A DNA stretch of 32,255 nt. Origin: Flavobacteriaceae bacterium. Lineage in GTDB: Bacteria > Bacteroidota > Bacteroidia > Flavobacteriales > Flavobacteriaceae. Under the pieces are notes generated by a model. The model was not told where the DNA came from, did not search any database, and worked only from the letters and a program-made list of their open reading frames with translations. The stretch is taken from NCBI GenBank assembly GCA_013001365.1, contig JABDMQ010000371.1, positions 1 to 32,255 on the forward strand, written 5' to 3'. The position numbers were made by a program, and so were the translations under genes. The stretch's first letter is position 1; every line of letters begins with the position of its first letter. Positions 17,105-26,184 of the stretch are shown piece after piece.

Positions 17105-18546
17105 TGCCACATCAGAAAAAGACAAAAATAGTTGCCACTTTAGGTCCTGCATCAAGTAATCGCGAAACACTTAAGGCCATGGTGGATGAAGGTGTTAATG
17201 TTTTTCGAATCAATTTCTCCCACGCTGATTATAAGGATGTCGAAGAACGGATCAAAATGATTCGTGGCCTTAATGAAGAATTCGAGACCAATGTTGCAAT
17301 ACTAGCTGACCTTCAAGGACCGAAACTGCGTTTAGGGGTAATGAAGGAAGAGGTAGTCGTAAAAGAGGGTGATGAAATCATATTCGCAACAGGAGAGAAA
17401 TTTGAAGGCACGAAAGAGAGGGTCTTCATGACTTACGAAAGGTTTCCACTTGATGCAAAACCTGGTGAGAAAATTTTATTGGATGATGGTAAGCTGATTT
17501 TTGAGGTTATAAGTACGGACCATAAAAAAGAAGTAAAGGCTAGAGTGTTACAAGGAGGCCCACTGAGGTCAAAGAAAGGAGTTAATCTGCCAAATACTAA
17601 CATCTCGTTACCAGCGCTTACCGAAAAGGATGTCGAAGATGCTATTTTCGCAATTAAGCAAAAAGTAGATTGGATAGCACTGTCGTTTGTGCGTCACGCA
17701 GAAGACCTAATGCAGCTCGAAGATCTTGTTCAAGAACATAGCGACCATAAAATCCCAATTATTGCAAAAATTGAAAAGCCCGAAGCTGTAGAGAATATCG
17801 ATAAAATAGTTGCCTATTGCGACGGACTAATGGTTGCTCGGGGAGATCTTGGTGTAGAAATTCCTGCACAGGAGGTGCCACTTATTCAAAAACAGCTTGT
17901 TCTAAGAGCCAAACAAGCTCGTATACCTGTTATAATTGCCACCCAAATGATGGAAACCATGATTTCCAGCTTAACACCTACTAGGGCAGAAGTTAACGAT
18001 GTTGCAAATTCAGTTATGGATGGTGCAGATGCAGTAATGCTTTCTGGAGAAACGTCAGTTGGTAGTTATCCGGTTGAAGTCATTCAAAAAATGACCAGTA
18101 TTCTCCAAAGTGTAGAAAACTCATCACTTATAACCGTACCACAATCACCTCCTCATATTCGCACCAAACGATTTATCACCAAATCTATTTGCTATCATGC
18201 CGCTAATGTAGCTAATGAGATAAATGCTCAGGCAATATCTACATTGACCAATAGTGGATATACGGCATTCCAGATATCTGCTTGGAGACCTGATTGTCAC
18301 ATTTTAGTATTTACATCCAACAAGAGGATCTTGACCCAACTTAGTTTACTTTGGGGAGTAAAGGTTTTTTATTATGACAAGTTCGTAAGTACAGACGAGA
18401 CAATTGAGGATGTGAATCGCATAGCCTGTAAAAAAGGGTTTTTGGACGTTGGGGACATGTTGGTAAGCCTTGCTGCTATGCCAATTCAAGACAAAGGGAT
18501 GGTGAACACACTTAGAATTACAGAGATAACAAGTTGTAGTATTTAG
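17104..18546 (+). CDS. pyk: Pyruvate kinase
   Basis: Final glycolytic step, phosphoenolpyruvate plus ADP to pyruvate and ATP. The 480-residue protein has the substrate lysine K222 and metal ligand E224 in AKIEKPEAVEN, D248 in MVARGDLGVE, and T280 in ATQMMETM, followed by TPTRAEVNDVANSVMDGADA. The residue matching mammalian E117 is K74 in GPKLRLG; a Lys there marks enzymes that do not need potassium. The C-terminal domain (about 350-480) is present. Translation is coupled to the IPExxxVDY gene by a one-base overlap. Its stop codon overlaps the dinB stop on the other strand. Confidence 0.96.
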   Translation: MPHQKKTKIVATLGPASSNRETLKAMVDEGVNVFRINFSHADYKDVEERIKMIRGLNEEFETNVAILADLQGPKLRLGVMKEEVVVKEGDEIIFATGEKFEGTKERVFMTYERFPLDAKPGEKILLDDGKLIFEVISTDHKKEVKARVLQGGPLRSKKGVNLPNTNISLPALTEKDVEDAIFAIKQKVDWIALSFVRHAEDLMQLEDLVQEHSDHKIPIIAKIEKPEAVENIDKIVAYCDGLMVARGDLGVEIPAQEVPLIQKQLVLRAKQARIPVIIATQMMETMISSLTPTRAEVNDVANSVMDGADAVMLSGETSVGSYPVEVIQKMTSILQSVENSSLITVPQSPPHIRTKRFITKSICYHAANVANEINAQAISTLTNSGYTAFQISAWRPDCHILVFTSNKRILTQLSLLWGVKVFYYDKFVSTDETIEDVNRIACKKGFLDVGDMLVSLAAMPIQDKGMVNTLRITEITSCSI

Positions 18547-19652
18547 AAATCAAATTTCAATTGTACACTTACAGTATTGGATTCAATAGTTGATTTCTTA
18601 GCATCTTGGCTGTTCGTATTAAGATTGGATAACGAAATCCCTAAAAGACGTACAGATTCTTTCATTTTTTCCTGGTATAATAGAGATTTAGCTATTTCTA
18701 GTATCACAGATCTATCTGATACATAATACGGCAGGGTCTTACTTCGAGTTTGAAGTGTAAAGTCACTATACTTAATTTTCAATGTGATCGTCTTACCAGA
18801 CACCTTGCTTTTTTTCAATCTCCGCTCCACTTCAGATGCTATATTATCAAGTTTCTCTAGCATGAATATTTCAGAAGAAAGGTTCTCATTGAACGTTCTT
18901 TCTGCTGCCAAAGATTTTCGAGTTCTATCAGGTTTTACTTCACTCTCGTGTAAACCGCGCACCGCATTAAAGAAATACTTTCCTGAGTTTCCAAAATTGG
19001 TTTCTAGGAAGTTGAGGTCTTTTTCTTTGAGGTCTTTACCGGTGAATATTCCTAATTGATACATTTTTTTTGAGGTAACCTTACCGATACCGTAAAATTT
19101 CCTAACATCCAATTTTTCCAGGAAGTCGAGTATTTCTTCAGGAGGTACTGTTTTCTGCCCATTTGGCTTGTTGTAATCGCTAGCGATCTTTGCAACGAAT
19201 TTATTAATGCTTATACCAGCAGAAGCTGTAAGGCCAACTTCATTCATGATGCGTTGTCTGATCTCTTGAGCGATCATGGTCGCACTGGGATTGCCTTTTT
19301 TGTTTTCAGTGACATCTAGATAGGCCTCGTCCATGGAAAGGGGTTCAACGAGATCGGTATATTCAAAGAATATTTTCCTTATAACCTTTGAGATTTCAGC
19401 ATATCTTTCGAATCTTGGCTTAACAAAGATCAATTGCGGGCAATTCTTTTTAGCGATCATACTACTCATAGCACTTCGTACTCCGAATTTACGAGCTTCA
19501 TAACTCGCAGCACTTACCACGCCACGTTTTTCACTGCCTCCTACAGCTAATGGTTTTCCTTTTAATTCAGGGTTGTCCATTTGTTCGATGGAAGCATAGA
19601 AAGCATCCATATCGACATGTATTATCTTTCGCTCTGGTAAGTTTCCTGGCAT
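18543..19652 (-). CDS. dinB: DNA polymerase IV (Y-family, translesion)
   Basis: Error-prone polymerase that copies past damaged bases. The 369-residue protein has the catalytic acidic residues D14 in HVDMDAFYAS and D108-E109 in PLSMDEAYLDV, the helix-hairpin-helix KFYGIGKVTSKKM, and a little-finger domain (about 245-345). It ends with VQLKFDF, which fits a sliding-clamp binding peptide (QLxLF type) at the very C-terminus. It is convergent with pyk, with overlapping stops, and diverges from the VOC gene across only 39 bases. Confidence 0.95.
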   Translation of the reverse strand: MPGNLPERKIIHVDMDAFYASIEQMDNPELKGKPLAVGGSEKRGVVSAASYEARKFGVRSAMSSMIAKKNCPQLIFVKPRFERYAEISKVIRKIFFEYTDLVEPLSMDEAYLDVTENKKGNPSATMIAQEIRQRIMNEVGLTASAGISINKFVAKIASDYNKPNGQKTVPPEEILDFLEKLDVRKFYGIGKVTSKKMYQLGIFTGKDLKEKDLNFLETNFGNSGKYFFNAVRGLHESEVKPDRTRKSLAAERTFNENLSSEIFMLEKLDNIASEVERRLKKSKVSGKTITLKIKYSDFTLQTRSKTLPYYVSDRSVILEIAKSLLYQEKMKESVRLLGISLSNLNTNSQDAKKSTIESNTVSVQLKFDF

Positions 19653-19691
19653 CCTATAAATTTATGATATCTTTATCAAAACTAGAGGTAC

Positions 19692-20075
19692 ATGAATTTA
19701 AATCAGGTAACTGTTCCTTCAATAAATGTTGCAGATTCAATTACATTCTATCAGAAATTAGGTCTTAGTTTAATTGTTAAGGCATTGCCTCATTATGCAA
19801 GATTTGAAGCAAGAGAGGGAAACTCTACATTATCAATTCACGAGGTCGATGAAATCGATAATGGAGAAGGGATTATCCTGTATTTTGAAAGAGAGGACCT
19901 CGACAATTATGTTGAGAAATTAATAAACAAGGGAATTGAATTTGATGAGTTGCCAGAGGATAAAGCATGGCTTTGGCGTGAGGCAAAATTGAAAGATCCC
20001 GATGGGAACAGATTAATTATATACTTCGCAGGAGATAATCGTAAAAACCCGCCTTGGAGAATTAAGGAAGCATGA
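19692..20075 (+). CDS. VOC (glyoxalase/bleomycin resistance/dioxygenase) superfamily protein
   Basis: A 127-residue protein with the paired beta-alpha-beta-beta-beta units of the vicinal oxygen chelate fold: an N-terminal VTVPSINVADSITFYQKLGL and a C-terminal EAKLKDPDGNRLIIY. Metal-binding candidates are E in the C-terminal strands and H in SIHEVD, but the ligand set cannot be fixed by eye and some members bind no metal. The substrate is unknown. The last four bases overlap the CYTH gene (ATGA), so the two are translationally coupled. Confidence 0.85.
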   Translation: MNLNQVTVPSINVADSITFYQKLGLSLIVKALPHYARFEAREGNSTLSIHEVDEIDNGEGIILYFEREDLDNYVEKLINKGIEFDELPEDKAWLWREAKLKDPDGNRLIIYFAGDNRKNPPWRIKEA

Positions 20076-20548
20076 TAGAAATAGAGCGTAAATTCTTGGT
20101 CAATTCTGATAATTATAAAAAAGACGCAACACGAATCACTGAAATCACCCAAGGATTCTTGAACAGCGACAAAGAACGCACTGTAAGGGTTAGACTTAGG
20201 GGAAATAAAGGAATGCTAACAGTAAAAGGCATTTCTTCGCAAGACGGTACAACGCGTTTTGAGTGGGAGACAGAACTTAATGAAGATGAGGCAAAAGCCC
20301 TTTTGAAGCTATGCGAAAATACTATCATTAAAAAGAGTCGATACGAAATAATAATTGGAAATCATCTGTTTGAAGTCGATGAATTTCATGACGAAAACAA
20401 AGGCCTGGTGATAGCTGAAATCGAATTGAGAAAAAAGGATGAAAAATTCGACAAGCCAAGTTGGTTAGGCAAAGAAGTAACTGGTGATATCAAATACTAC
20501 AATTCTATGTTAAGCAGGAATCCATTCCAGAGCTGGGATAAGAATTGA
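20072..20548 (+). CDS. CYTH-domain (triphosphate tunnel) protein
   Basis: A 158-residue member of the triphosphate tunnel metalloenzymes, which bind triphosphates or polyphosphates in a beta-barrel with a metal. The signature ExExK is at the extreme N-terminus (E3, E5, K7 in MIEIERKFLV). Basic and acidic tunnel residues follow: RVRLRG (39-44), TVKG (50-53), FEWE (63-66) and AEIEL (115-119). Short bacterial members of this type have been described as inorganic tripolyphosphatases; the exact substrate here is inference. It overlaps the VOC gene by four bases and is 34 bases from the convergent TonB receptor gene. Confidence 0.88.
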   Translation: MIEIERKFLVNSDNYKKDATRITEITQGFLNSDKERTVRVRLRGNKGMLTVKGISSQDGTTRFEWETELNEDEAKALLKLCENTIIKKSRYEIIIGNHLFEVDEFHDENKGLVIAEIELRKKDEKFDKPSWLGKEVTGDIKYYNSMLSRNPFQSWDKN

Positions 20549-20582
20549 TGACCCTTATCCGAGGACCTATCTTATGGAATCA

Positions 20583-23000
20583 TTACAGATTGTAACGCGC
20601 AGACAATATCAGGTTTCTTCCTGGAGCTGCAATACCAGAAGAATAATTTCGATAGCGCTGGTTGGTAATGTTCTCCAATGAAGCTGTCAATGAAAAATTA
20701 CTGGAAAATGAATACTGACTCCTTAAATTAATCGTATACCATGAAGGCGCATAAGGATTACCGTCAGAGTCTAATGCATATAGATAGGGCTTGTCCCTTT
20801 CTGAAAGTGATAATTCGTTAAAAGATAATTTACCACTATACATCGTAAAAAAGTCTAATTTAAGATTTGGCCTTTGCCAGATCAAATGAGTATTGCCAAA
20901 ATCAGGAACAACGTGTCTAACAGGAAAGGTAGCCCCTCCTACTTCTTGTTCGGTTCCGCTAATGATGTTGTATTGCGATGACAGTTCTAGGTCATCGGTA
21001 ATTCTAATATTTAGCCCAGCTTCAAATCCATGAATTTTTGCTTCAGAAGCATTTTGAATTGCTTGAACCGTACTAAGTTCGCCATTGTACTCAATCTCTA
21101 TTTGTCCGTTCAAGGTATAATCCCTTCTAACCAAGGCATTGTCGAGATACGTATAGTACGTTGATAAATCCAGTTTAAGAACATCATCAATGTCTATTAA
21201 AAGTCCTAGTTCGCCACCAAAAGACCTTTCGGATTTCAGGTCTGGATTAGGAACGACCACAGAACCAGGTTCAGAATCGAAAACCTTTCCAATATCGTCT
21301 ATGTTGGGCGCCCTGAATGCGGTTGAGAAATTTAATTTCCAAGCTAAGGTCTTGTTAGGATTCCAATTTATTCCGGCAGTTCCTGTTAGCGCTCCAGTTT
21401 TCAAGCTAGCGTCATTAAAAGGAAGGTCAAGGAATATATTGTTCTCAGTAAAATCTGCTTCAATAAAAATTTGATTGTATCTAATACCAGTCTGAAAGGT
21501 AAAAGACTCGTTCGGATTGTATTTATAACTCAAATAGGCAGCTAGGGACTCCCAGGAAGACCCATCAGGATATCTTGATATCGTATTTGTACTTGATCCA
21601 TTATTAATATTCTCTTCGAAACCTTCAGACCCAATAGTATTATAAATATACTCTGCACCATAGAAAAGCTCGTTGATACTGCTTATGCGTTTTTCGAAGT
21701 CCAAGTTCAAGGAGAACGCATCAACATTCTCTTCAGTTATGTTTCTTAATTCCGACTGAAAACTCCTGTTTATCCGGCTTTCCTGGAAATTTTGATAGGC
21801 CAATGTAAATTGGGCATTGTCATAAATTCCCTTAGTAGCTTTTTGATTTACTTGCAGATTTCCCAAGAACCACTTTTGGGGACCATAATTCCATTCCGAG
21901 GAGTTTAAAACACCTTCATCATTATAAAGTATGAGCCTGTCATATCTAGGATATTCAGATGTTTCTGAAAAGTGCAACCCAAGATTGAAGTTCAATTTTT
22001 CATTGGGCTCATACCTTATCTTCTCCATAAAATTGATTTGACCGTAACCTGTGAATCTTTGGGTCAATGGGTCGTCATTTCCAACAATGATATCCTCGCC
22101 ATTTATTCTTTCTACATATTCTGTTCTTAAATAATCAGTTGGGCCATTTTTACCCATTTTAAGGTCATCAAAATCGGTATAACTAATATTAGTCCGAAAA
22201 CCCCATTTCTCGAAACCAACGCTTAGATCTACATTTCCGGTTTTCTCTGCACTTGCAGAAGCATATCTAAAAGAGGCATTTCCTCTTACATCAACACTGT
22301 CTTTATAGGACAGAACAGGCTTTTTTGAATAAAAATTCATGACGCCACCAATGGCATCACTTCCGTAAATTACGGATCCAGCTCCAAGTATAATTTCTGT
22401 ATCTTGAATTGAGAAAGGGTCGATTGAAATGACATTTTGAAGATTACCTCCTCTAAAGATAGCATTGTTCATCCTTACACCATCTATTGACAATAATAAT
22501 CGATTAGTCGAAAACCCCCTAATGATTGGGCTTCCTCCACCCAATTGACTTTTTTGGATAAATACTTGACCACTATTTTGAAGTAAGTCTGCACTGGTTT
22601 GAGGGTTTGCAAATTCAATGTCTGATGCTCGAAGACTTAGTATTTTTTGAGGGACATCTTTTTGTTTCTGCTCGAATTTAGAAGCTGAAATGACAACCTG
22701 TTCTAGATATTGTGAATCGCCAGACAAAAAAACAATATTCCCGTTCTTGAGAATTCTTGATTTGACCAAGAGCGCTGTGCGATGAGAAAGATGTTGGAAA
22801 ATTATTGTTTCATTCTCTTCAAAATCAGAGATATCTGCTTTACCATCTAGATCAGAAATGACACTTTTTGTCTTGTCAACATTATAAATGGCTACGCCGC
22901 CAATGGACTCTTTGGAAGTCTTATTGTAGATACTAATTTCCTGAGCACAAAGCACTAAGGAGAATAACCCAAAAAAGCAATGAATGATATAGCTTTTCAT
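20583..23000 (-). CDS. TonB-dependent outer membrane receptor (heme/siderophore-receptor type)
   Basis: An 805-residue outer membrane transporter powered by TonB. A signal peptide (about 1-19) is followed by a small carboxypeptidase-regulatory-like domain (about 20-92), a TonB-box-like EQVVISA (100-106), a plug domain (about 110-228, with GGGSPIIRGFSTNRLLLSID) and a 22-strand-type barrel. FRAP (562-565) and NPDL (585-588) are the paired boxes known from heme and hemoglobin receptors, but the conserved His between them is missing, so heme as the substrate is uncertain. It starts 9 bases after recO and so is read from the porZ-recO unit. Confidence 0.9.
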   Translation of the reverse strand: MKSYIIHCFFGLFSLVLCAQEISIYNKTSKESIGGVAIYNVDKTKSVISDLDGKADISDFEENETIIFQHLSHRTALLVKSRILKNGNIVFLSGDSQYLEQVVISASKFEQKQKDVPQKILSLRASDIEFANPQTSADLLQNSGQVFIQKSQLGGGSPIIRGFSTNRLLLSIDGVRMNNAIFRGGNLQNVISIDPFSIQDTEIILGAGSVIYGSDAIGGVMNFYSKKPVLSYKDSVDVRGNASFRYASASAEKTGNVDLSVGFEKWGFRTNISYTDFDDLKMGKNGPTDYLRTEYVERINGEDIIVGNDDPLTQRFTGYGQINFMEKIRYEPNEKLNFNLGLHFSETSEYPRYDRLILYNDEGVLNSSEWNYGPQKWFLGNLQVNQKATKGIYDNAQFTLAYQNFQESRINRSFQSELRNITEENVDAFSLNLDFEKRISSINELFYGAEYIYNTIGSEGFEENINNGSSTNTISRYPDGSSWESLAAYLSYKYNPNESFTFQTGIRYNQIFIEADFTENNIFLDLPFNDASLKTGALTGTAGINWNPNKTLAWKLNFSTAFRAPNIDDIGKVFDSEPGSVVVPNPDLKSERSFGGELGLLIDIDDVLKLDLSTYYTYLDNALVRRDYTLNGQIEIEYNGELSTVQAIQNASEAKIHGFEAGLNIRITDDLELSSQYNIISGTEQEVGGATFPVRHVVPDFGNTHLIWQRPNLKLDFFTMYSGKLSFNELSLSERDKPYLYALDSDGNPYAPSWYTINLRSQYSFSSNFSLTASLENITNQRYRNYSSGIAAPGRNLILSARYNL

Positions 23001-23009
23001 TAGTATTGG

Positions 23010-23729
23010 TTAGCTAAAAATTTGATTCAAGATTTGCAGTGACCTAGGCTTTTTAAAGCCGCCCAAATGTAATTCAAAATATAGTAAAATCATATTCAAG
23101 AAGTCTTGACGTTGTCTTGAATTGACTTTAATTTCATTTAGAGCATCAAATTTTATGCCTATTAGCTGTTTAAGGAGTGTTAAATTATTATCTGAAATGC
23201 TATAAAGATCATGTTTTGACGACTCGAACTTGCCTGATTCAAGATTGAAGAATTCACCTGATAAATTGGTAACATCGGGATAGAATCCTAGATATTTTGT
23301 TAATCTGAGTAAAAAGAGAAGATGAAAATTTGGCGATATTTCTTGCTGATCCAACCATTGAAGAGAAGTTGACAAGAACATATATAGTGATTCATTTCTC
23401 TCTTCTTCCTTAAGTAGTTGCTGAAGGATTTCACTTAGGAACATGACCACTGTACTTTTGCTTATATCGGTATGAAGTGATACATAATGTACAATAGGTT
23501 TTAATTCCTGAAGTTTTTGCAAAGATCGATTTTCCTTATGCACAGCATTCAGGTGCACCAGACTTAAAGGTTGTAGATATGCTGGCTTGAATTTTCCCTT
23601 CCGTTGTTTTAGTACACCTTTTAGTAAATAGCTTTTAATGCCACTGTTTTCAGTATAGCAGGATAAAATCACATCACTGTCACCATATTTTAGCTTGGAT
23701 ATGATTATAGCGTCCGTTGATACTAACAT
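23010..23729 (-). CDS. recO: DNA repair protein RecO
   Basis: Recombination mediator that, with RecR, loads RecA onto SSB-coated single strands and anneals DNA. The 239-residue protein has the N-terminal OB fold (1-80; TDAIIISKLKYGDSDVILSCYTE...) and a helical C-terminal domain. Only one Cys (24) is present, so the zinc finger found in some RecO proteins is lacking. Its ATG overlaps the porZ stop by one base (TAATG) and the TonB receptor gene follows after 9 bases, so all three should share a transcript. Confidence 0.93.
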   Translation of the reverse strand: MLVSTDAIIISKLKYGDSDVILSCYTENSGIKSYLLKGVLKQRKGKFKPAYLQPLSLVHLNAVHKENRSLQKLQELKPIVHYVSLHTDISKSTVVMFLSEILQQLLKEEERNESLYMFLSTSLQWLDQQEISPNFHLLFLLRLTKYLGFYPDVTNLSGEFFNLESGKFESSKHDLYSISDNNLTLLKQLIGIKFDALNEIKVNSRQRQDFLNMILLYFELHLGGFKKPRSLQILNQIFS

Positions 23730-26068
23730 TATCTTATGATCATTAGCTTCAAAACTTTGTTCTCGAAAGTTTCAAGGTCTGAAAGCATGACGAGATAAAC
23801 TCCAGAGGCAACAACATTGTTTGCAAGGTTTTTACCATTCCAATACGCAGTTCCGCCATCGATCTCAAGATTGAATCCTTTGTATCTAGAATTTGTTCTT
23901 GACTGGGCTTCTGCAACCAAATTGCCTTCGATATCAGTAATCTTGATATTAACATTTTCACTAACATCTTTTATCTTGACTTTTTCATCTACTATATTGA
24001 AGTTCGGCCTTACTGGATTTGGATATGCAAAGGCCTCCGAAAGGCCTTCTTTGGGTGTTGAGCCACCAGATTTAAATGAAACCAAACCTTGGTCTGTTGC
24101 GATATAAACTATACCATTGTCCTCGTCGAGACTTATATCATTGATGCTGTTTGATGGTAATGGTGAATTGTCTTTTGTAAAATGAAAGATAGTTTCTTGG
24201 CCATCTTGTGAAAAATAGAATATGCCTGAGGTGAGAGTACCTATCCATTTATTATTGGAGCCATCTACCTCAATTTCTGTTATGAACTGTTGAAATAAAA
24301 GCTCTTTGGGCACACCATCCTCCAATATTATGATAGATTGGGTTTCAACATTTTCATCATTAAAAAAATTAGAGGTATTAAACAAGACCCTTAGTCCTTT
24401 TTCTGTTCCTATCCAGAGATTGTTCCTATTGTCCACGGCCAATGAGCGTACGTTATTAATAGGTAGTGACCCTTCATCTTCGGTAATGTTCTTGATCAAA
24501 TTTCCATTTTCATTATATCCAATTACTCCGAAACTAAAGCTGCCTACCCATTTATTTCCAAAATTATCGATAACCAATGGCCCGAATCCAAGAGTATCGA
24601 AAGGATCGGGCAATAAATCGCTAAAACTATAGCCTTGCCAGGCACCTGAAGATGGGTTATAGGATTTTAGTGCTCTGTCCACTAATGAAGTTATGCTCCA
24701 TAAAACACCATTTTCGTCAAACTCAGACCCGCTAACACGAACCTGCATGAATCCCGGATTATTGGGCAGAATCAATGACTCAAGACCACTATTGGTCTGG
24801 TCGAATAAAACAGTTGCGGTGTCATTATTTACTTCCAAAATGCCATCAATGAAAGAGCTTATGAACAATTGATCTTGATTATTCGGATTGATCGCTATGC
24901 TATTAAGATTCCTCGCCCCTAATAAACTATCGAATGGTTTATTGATCCATTCCGCATTAACCAAATGGCTTATTCCTCGTCTTCGTACTGGTCCAGGGTT
25001 ATAGGTAAATGTATAATCACCAAAAGTAACCCATAGATTGTCAGGGTAAGCCTCGACTGAAAACGCATTATTCAAGAGTGGTCCATCAGGGTGAATTTCG
25101 TCAAACCCTAATTCATTTTCCAAAGAGGGGCTCAATACTCCAAAATTTTTGGTTCCAATGTAGAAGTTGAGTTCATCATCAACGATTCCTGAAGTGAATT
25201 CTGTATTAAAGTTAGCATTGATTGTTGCTGTACCCAAAACGCTCGCACCACTGTCATACACATTGATTTCGTTGGAGGTTGTCACAATTAGATAATTCCC
25301 AACGGACTTCAGGTCGATAGGAAGGTTTGTGTAAGTGAACAAGCTTGTGAAACTGTCGTTGACTATTTCGTAGAGCATTCTTGTAGACCGGGTGGCAAAT
25401 AGCTTACCATCAACGGCCTCAACACCCAACCAGTAGGAACCATTAATTGTTAGCCATTCGGAGTAATCAATGATATTTGGATTATTAAGCTCAGCCTTCT
25501 GTATTCCTGTAAATGATGAAGAATAAAGAAAATCATTAAAGACAGCCGTTTGCGTAATCACTTTCTGGCCTCCATCAGTACCTATAAAATAAGTGTCACC
25601 AAACTCAAGGCGGGACAAGTCATAGACCGAAATACCAAAATCTGTTGATATATAAACGTACCCCTCGTGCTCATTGAAGTGGTTGATCCTCTTGTTATCT
25701 GGTGGGATGGTTTCTTTTTCTAGAATATCAACGACAGTCAAGACATCCAGGTCCGTATCGAAAACGATCTCAACAAGTCCGTTTTCATAGCCAATGATGA
25801 GCAATCCAAATTCTGAACTGTAATGAATCGTAGATATAATTTCTCCAGAAAGCCCATTAATAGTTGAAATGGTCTCAATTTCTTGTGTAGTCAGGTCATA
25901 GGTGAAAATTGCATTTTCTGCAGCGGCATATATTCTATCATTGCCTTGTGCAATGTCCTTTATATTCAAGTATGAAAAATGCCCTTCCCATAATGCTGAA
26001 AAATCCTGTGCATAATTAACAGCTGTGAATAGTGATAGTAATAAGAATAATAAAGCTTTTTTCAACAT
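23729..26068 (-). CDS. porZ: PorZ-like type IX secretion system protein (beta-propeller plus sorting domain)
   Basis: A 779-residue exported protein. The signal peptide (1-20, cut before QDF) is followed by WEGHFSYLNIKDIAQGNDRIYAAAENAIF, the typical opening of PorZ. Then come many two-component-regulator-type propeller blades (for example LAVDNRNNLWIGTEKGL and ISLDEDNGIVYIATDQGL) and a type IX sorting-type C-terminal domain (682-779) that begins YPNPVRPNF and ends GVYLVMLSD...KVLKLMIIR. PorZ is a surface component of the attachment complex that delivers anionic LPS to the sortase in Porphyromonas. Adjacency to recO is usual in flavobacteria. An alternative is a generic propeller cargo protein of the same system. 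Confidence 0.82.
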   Translation of the reverse strand: MLKKALLFLLLSLFTAVNYAQDFSALWEGHFSYLNIKDIAQGNDRIYAAAENAIFTYDLTTQEIETISTINGLSGEIISTIHYSSEFGLLIIGYENGLVEIVFDTDLDVLTVVDILEKETIPPDNKRINHFNEHEGYVYISTDFGISVYDLSRLEFGDTYFIGTDGGQKVITQTAVFNDFLYSSSFTGIQKAELNNPNIIDYSEWLTINGSYWLGVEAVDGKLFATRSTRMLYEIVNDSFTSLFTYTNLPIDLKSVGNYLIVTTSNEINVYDSGASVLGTATINANFNTEFTSGIVDDELNFYIGTKNFGVLSPSLENELGFDEIHPDGPLLNNAFSVEAYPDNLWVTFGDYTFTYNPGPVRRRGISHLVNAEWINKPFDSLLGARNLNSIAINPNNQDQLFISSFIDGILEVNNDTATVLFDQTNSGLESLILPNNPGFMQVRVSGSEFDENGVLWSITSLVDRALKSYNPSSGAWQGYSFSDLLPDPFDTLGFGPLVIDNFGNKWVGSFSFGVIGYNENGNLIKNITEDEGSLPINNVRSLAVDNRNNLWIGTEKGLRVLFNTSNFFNDENVETQSIIILEDGVPKELLFQQFITEIEVDGSNNKWIGTLTSGIFYFSQDGQETIFHFTKDNSPLPSNSINDISLDEDNGIVYIATDQGLVSFKSGGSTPKEGLSEAFAYPNPVRPNFNIVDEKVKIKDVSENVNIKITDIEGNLVAEAQSRTNSRYKGFNLEIDGGTAYWNGKNLANNVVASGVYLVMLSDLETFENKVLKLMIIR

Positions 26069-26124
26069 AAATTCATGAAATGGGTAATCTATATAACGAA
26101 ACTAAGTGAATTATAATATATAAT

Positions 26125-26159
26125 GAAAAAAAGCCCTTGTATTTATTAAAAATACAAGG
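26125..26159 (-). terminator. Rho-independent terminator of the glutamate dehydrogenase gene
   Basis: A 10-bp stem, CCTTGTATTT (26135-26144) with AAATACAAGG (26150-26159), is followed on the minus strand by GC and then seven T (A-run at 26126-26132). It begins 25 bases past the gene's stop. Confidence 0.85.
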
Positions 26160-26184
26160 ACCCCTATGTAATTTGTTTATAAGC

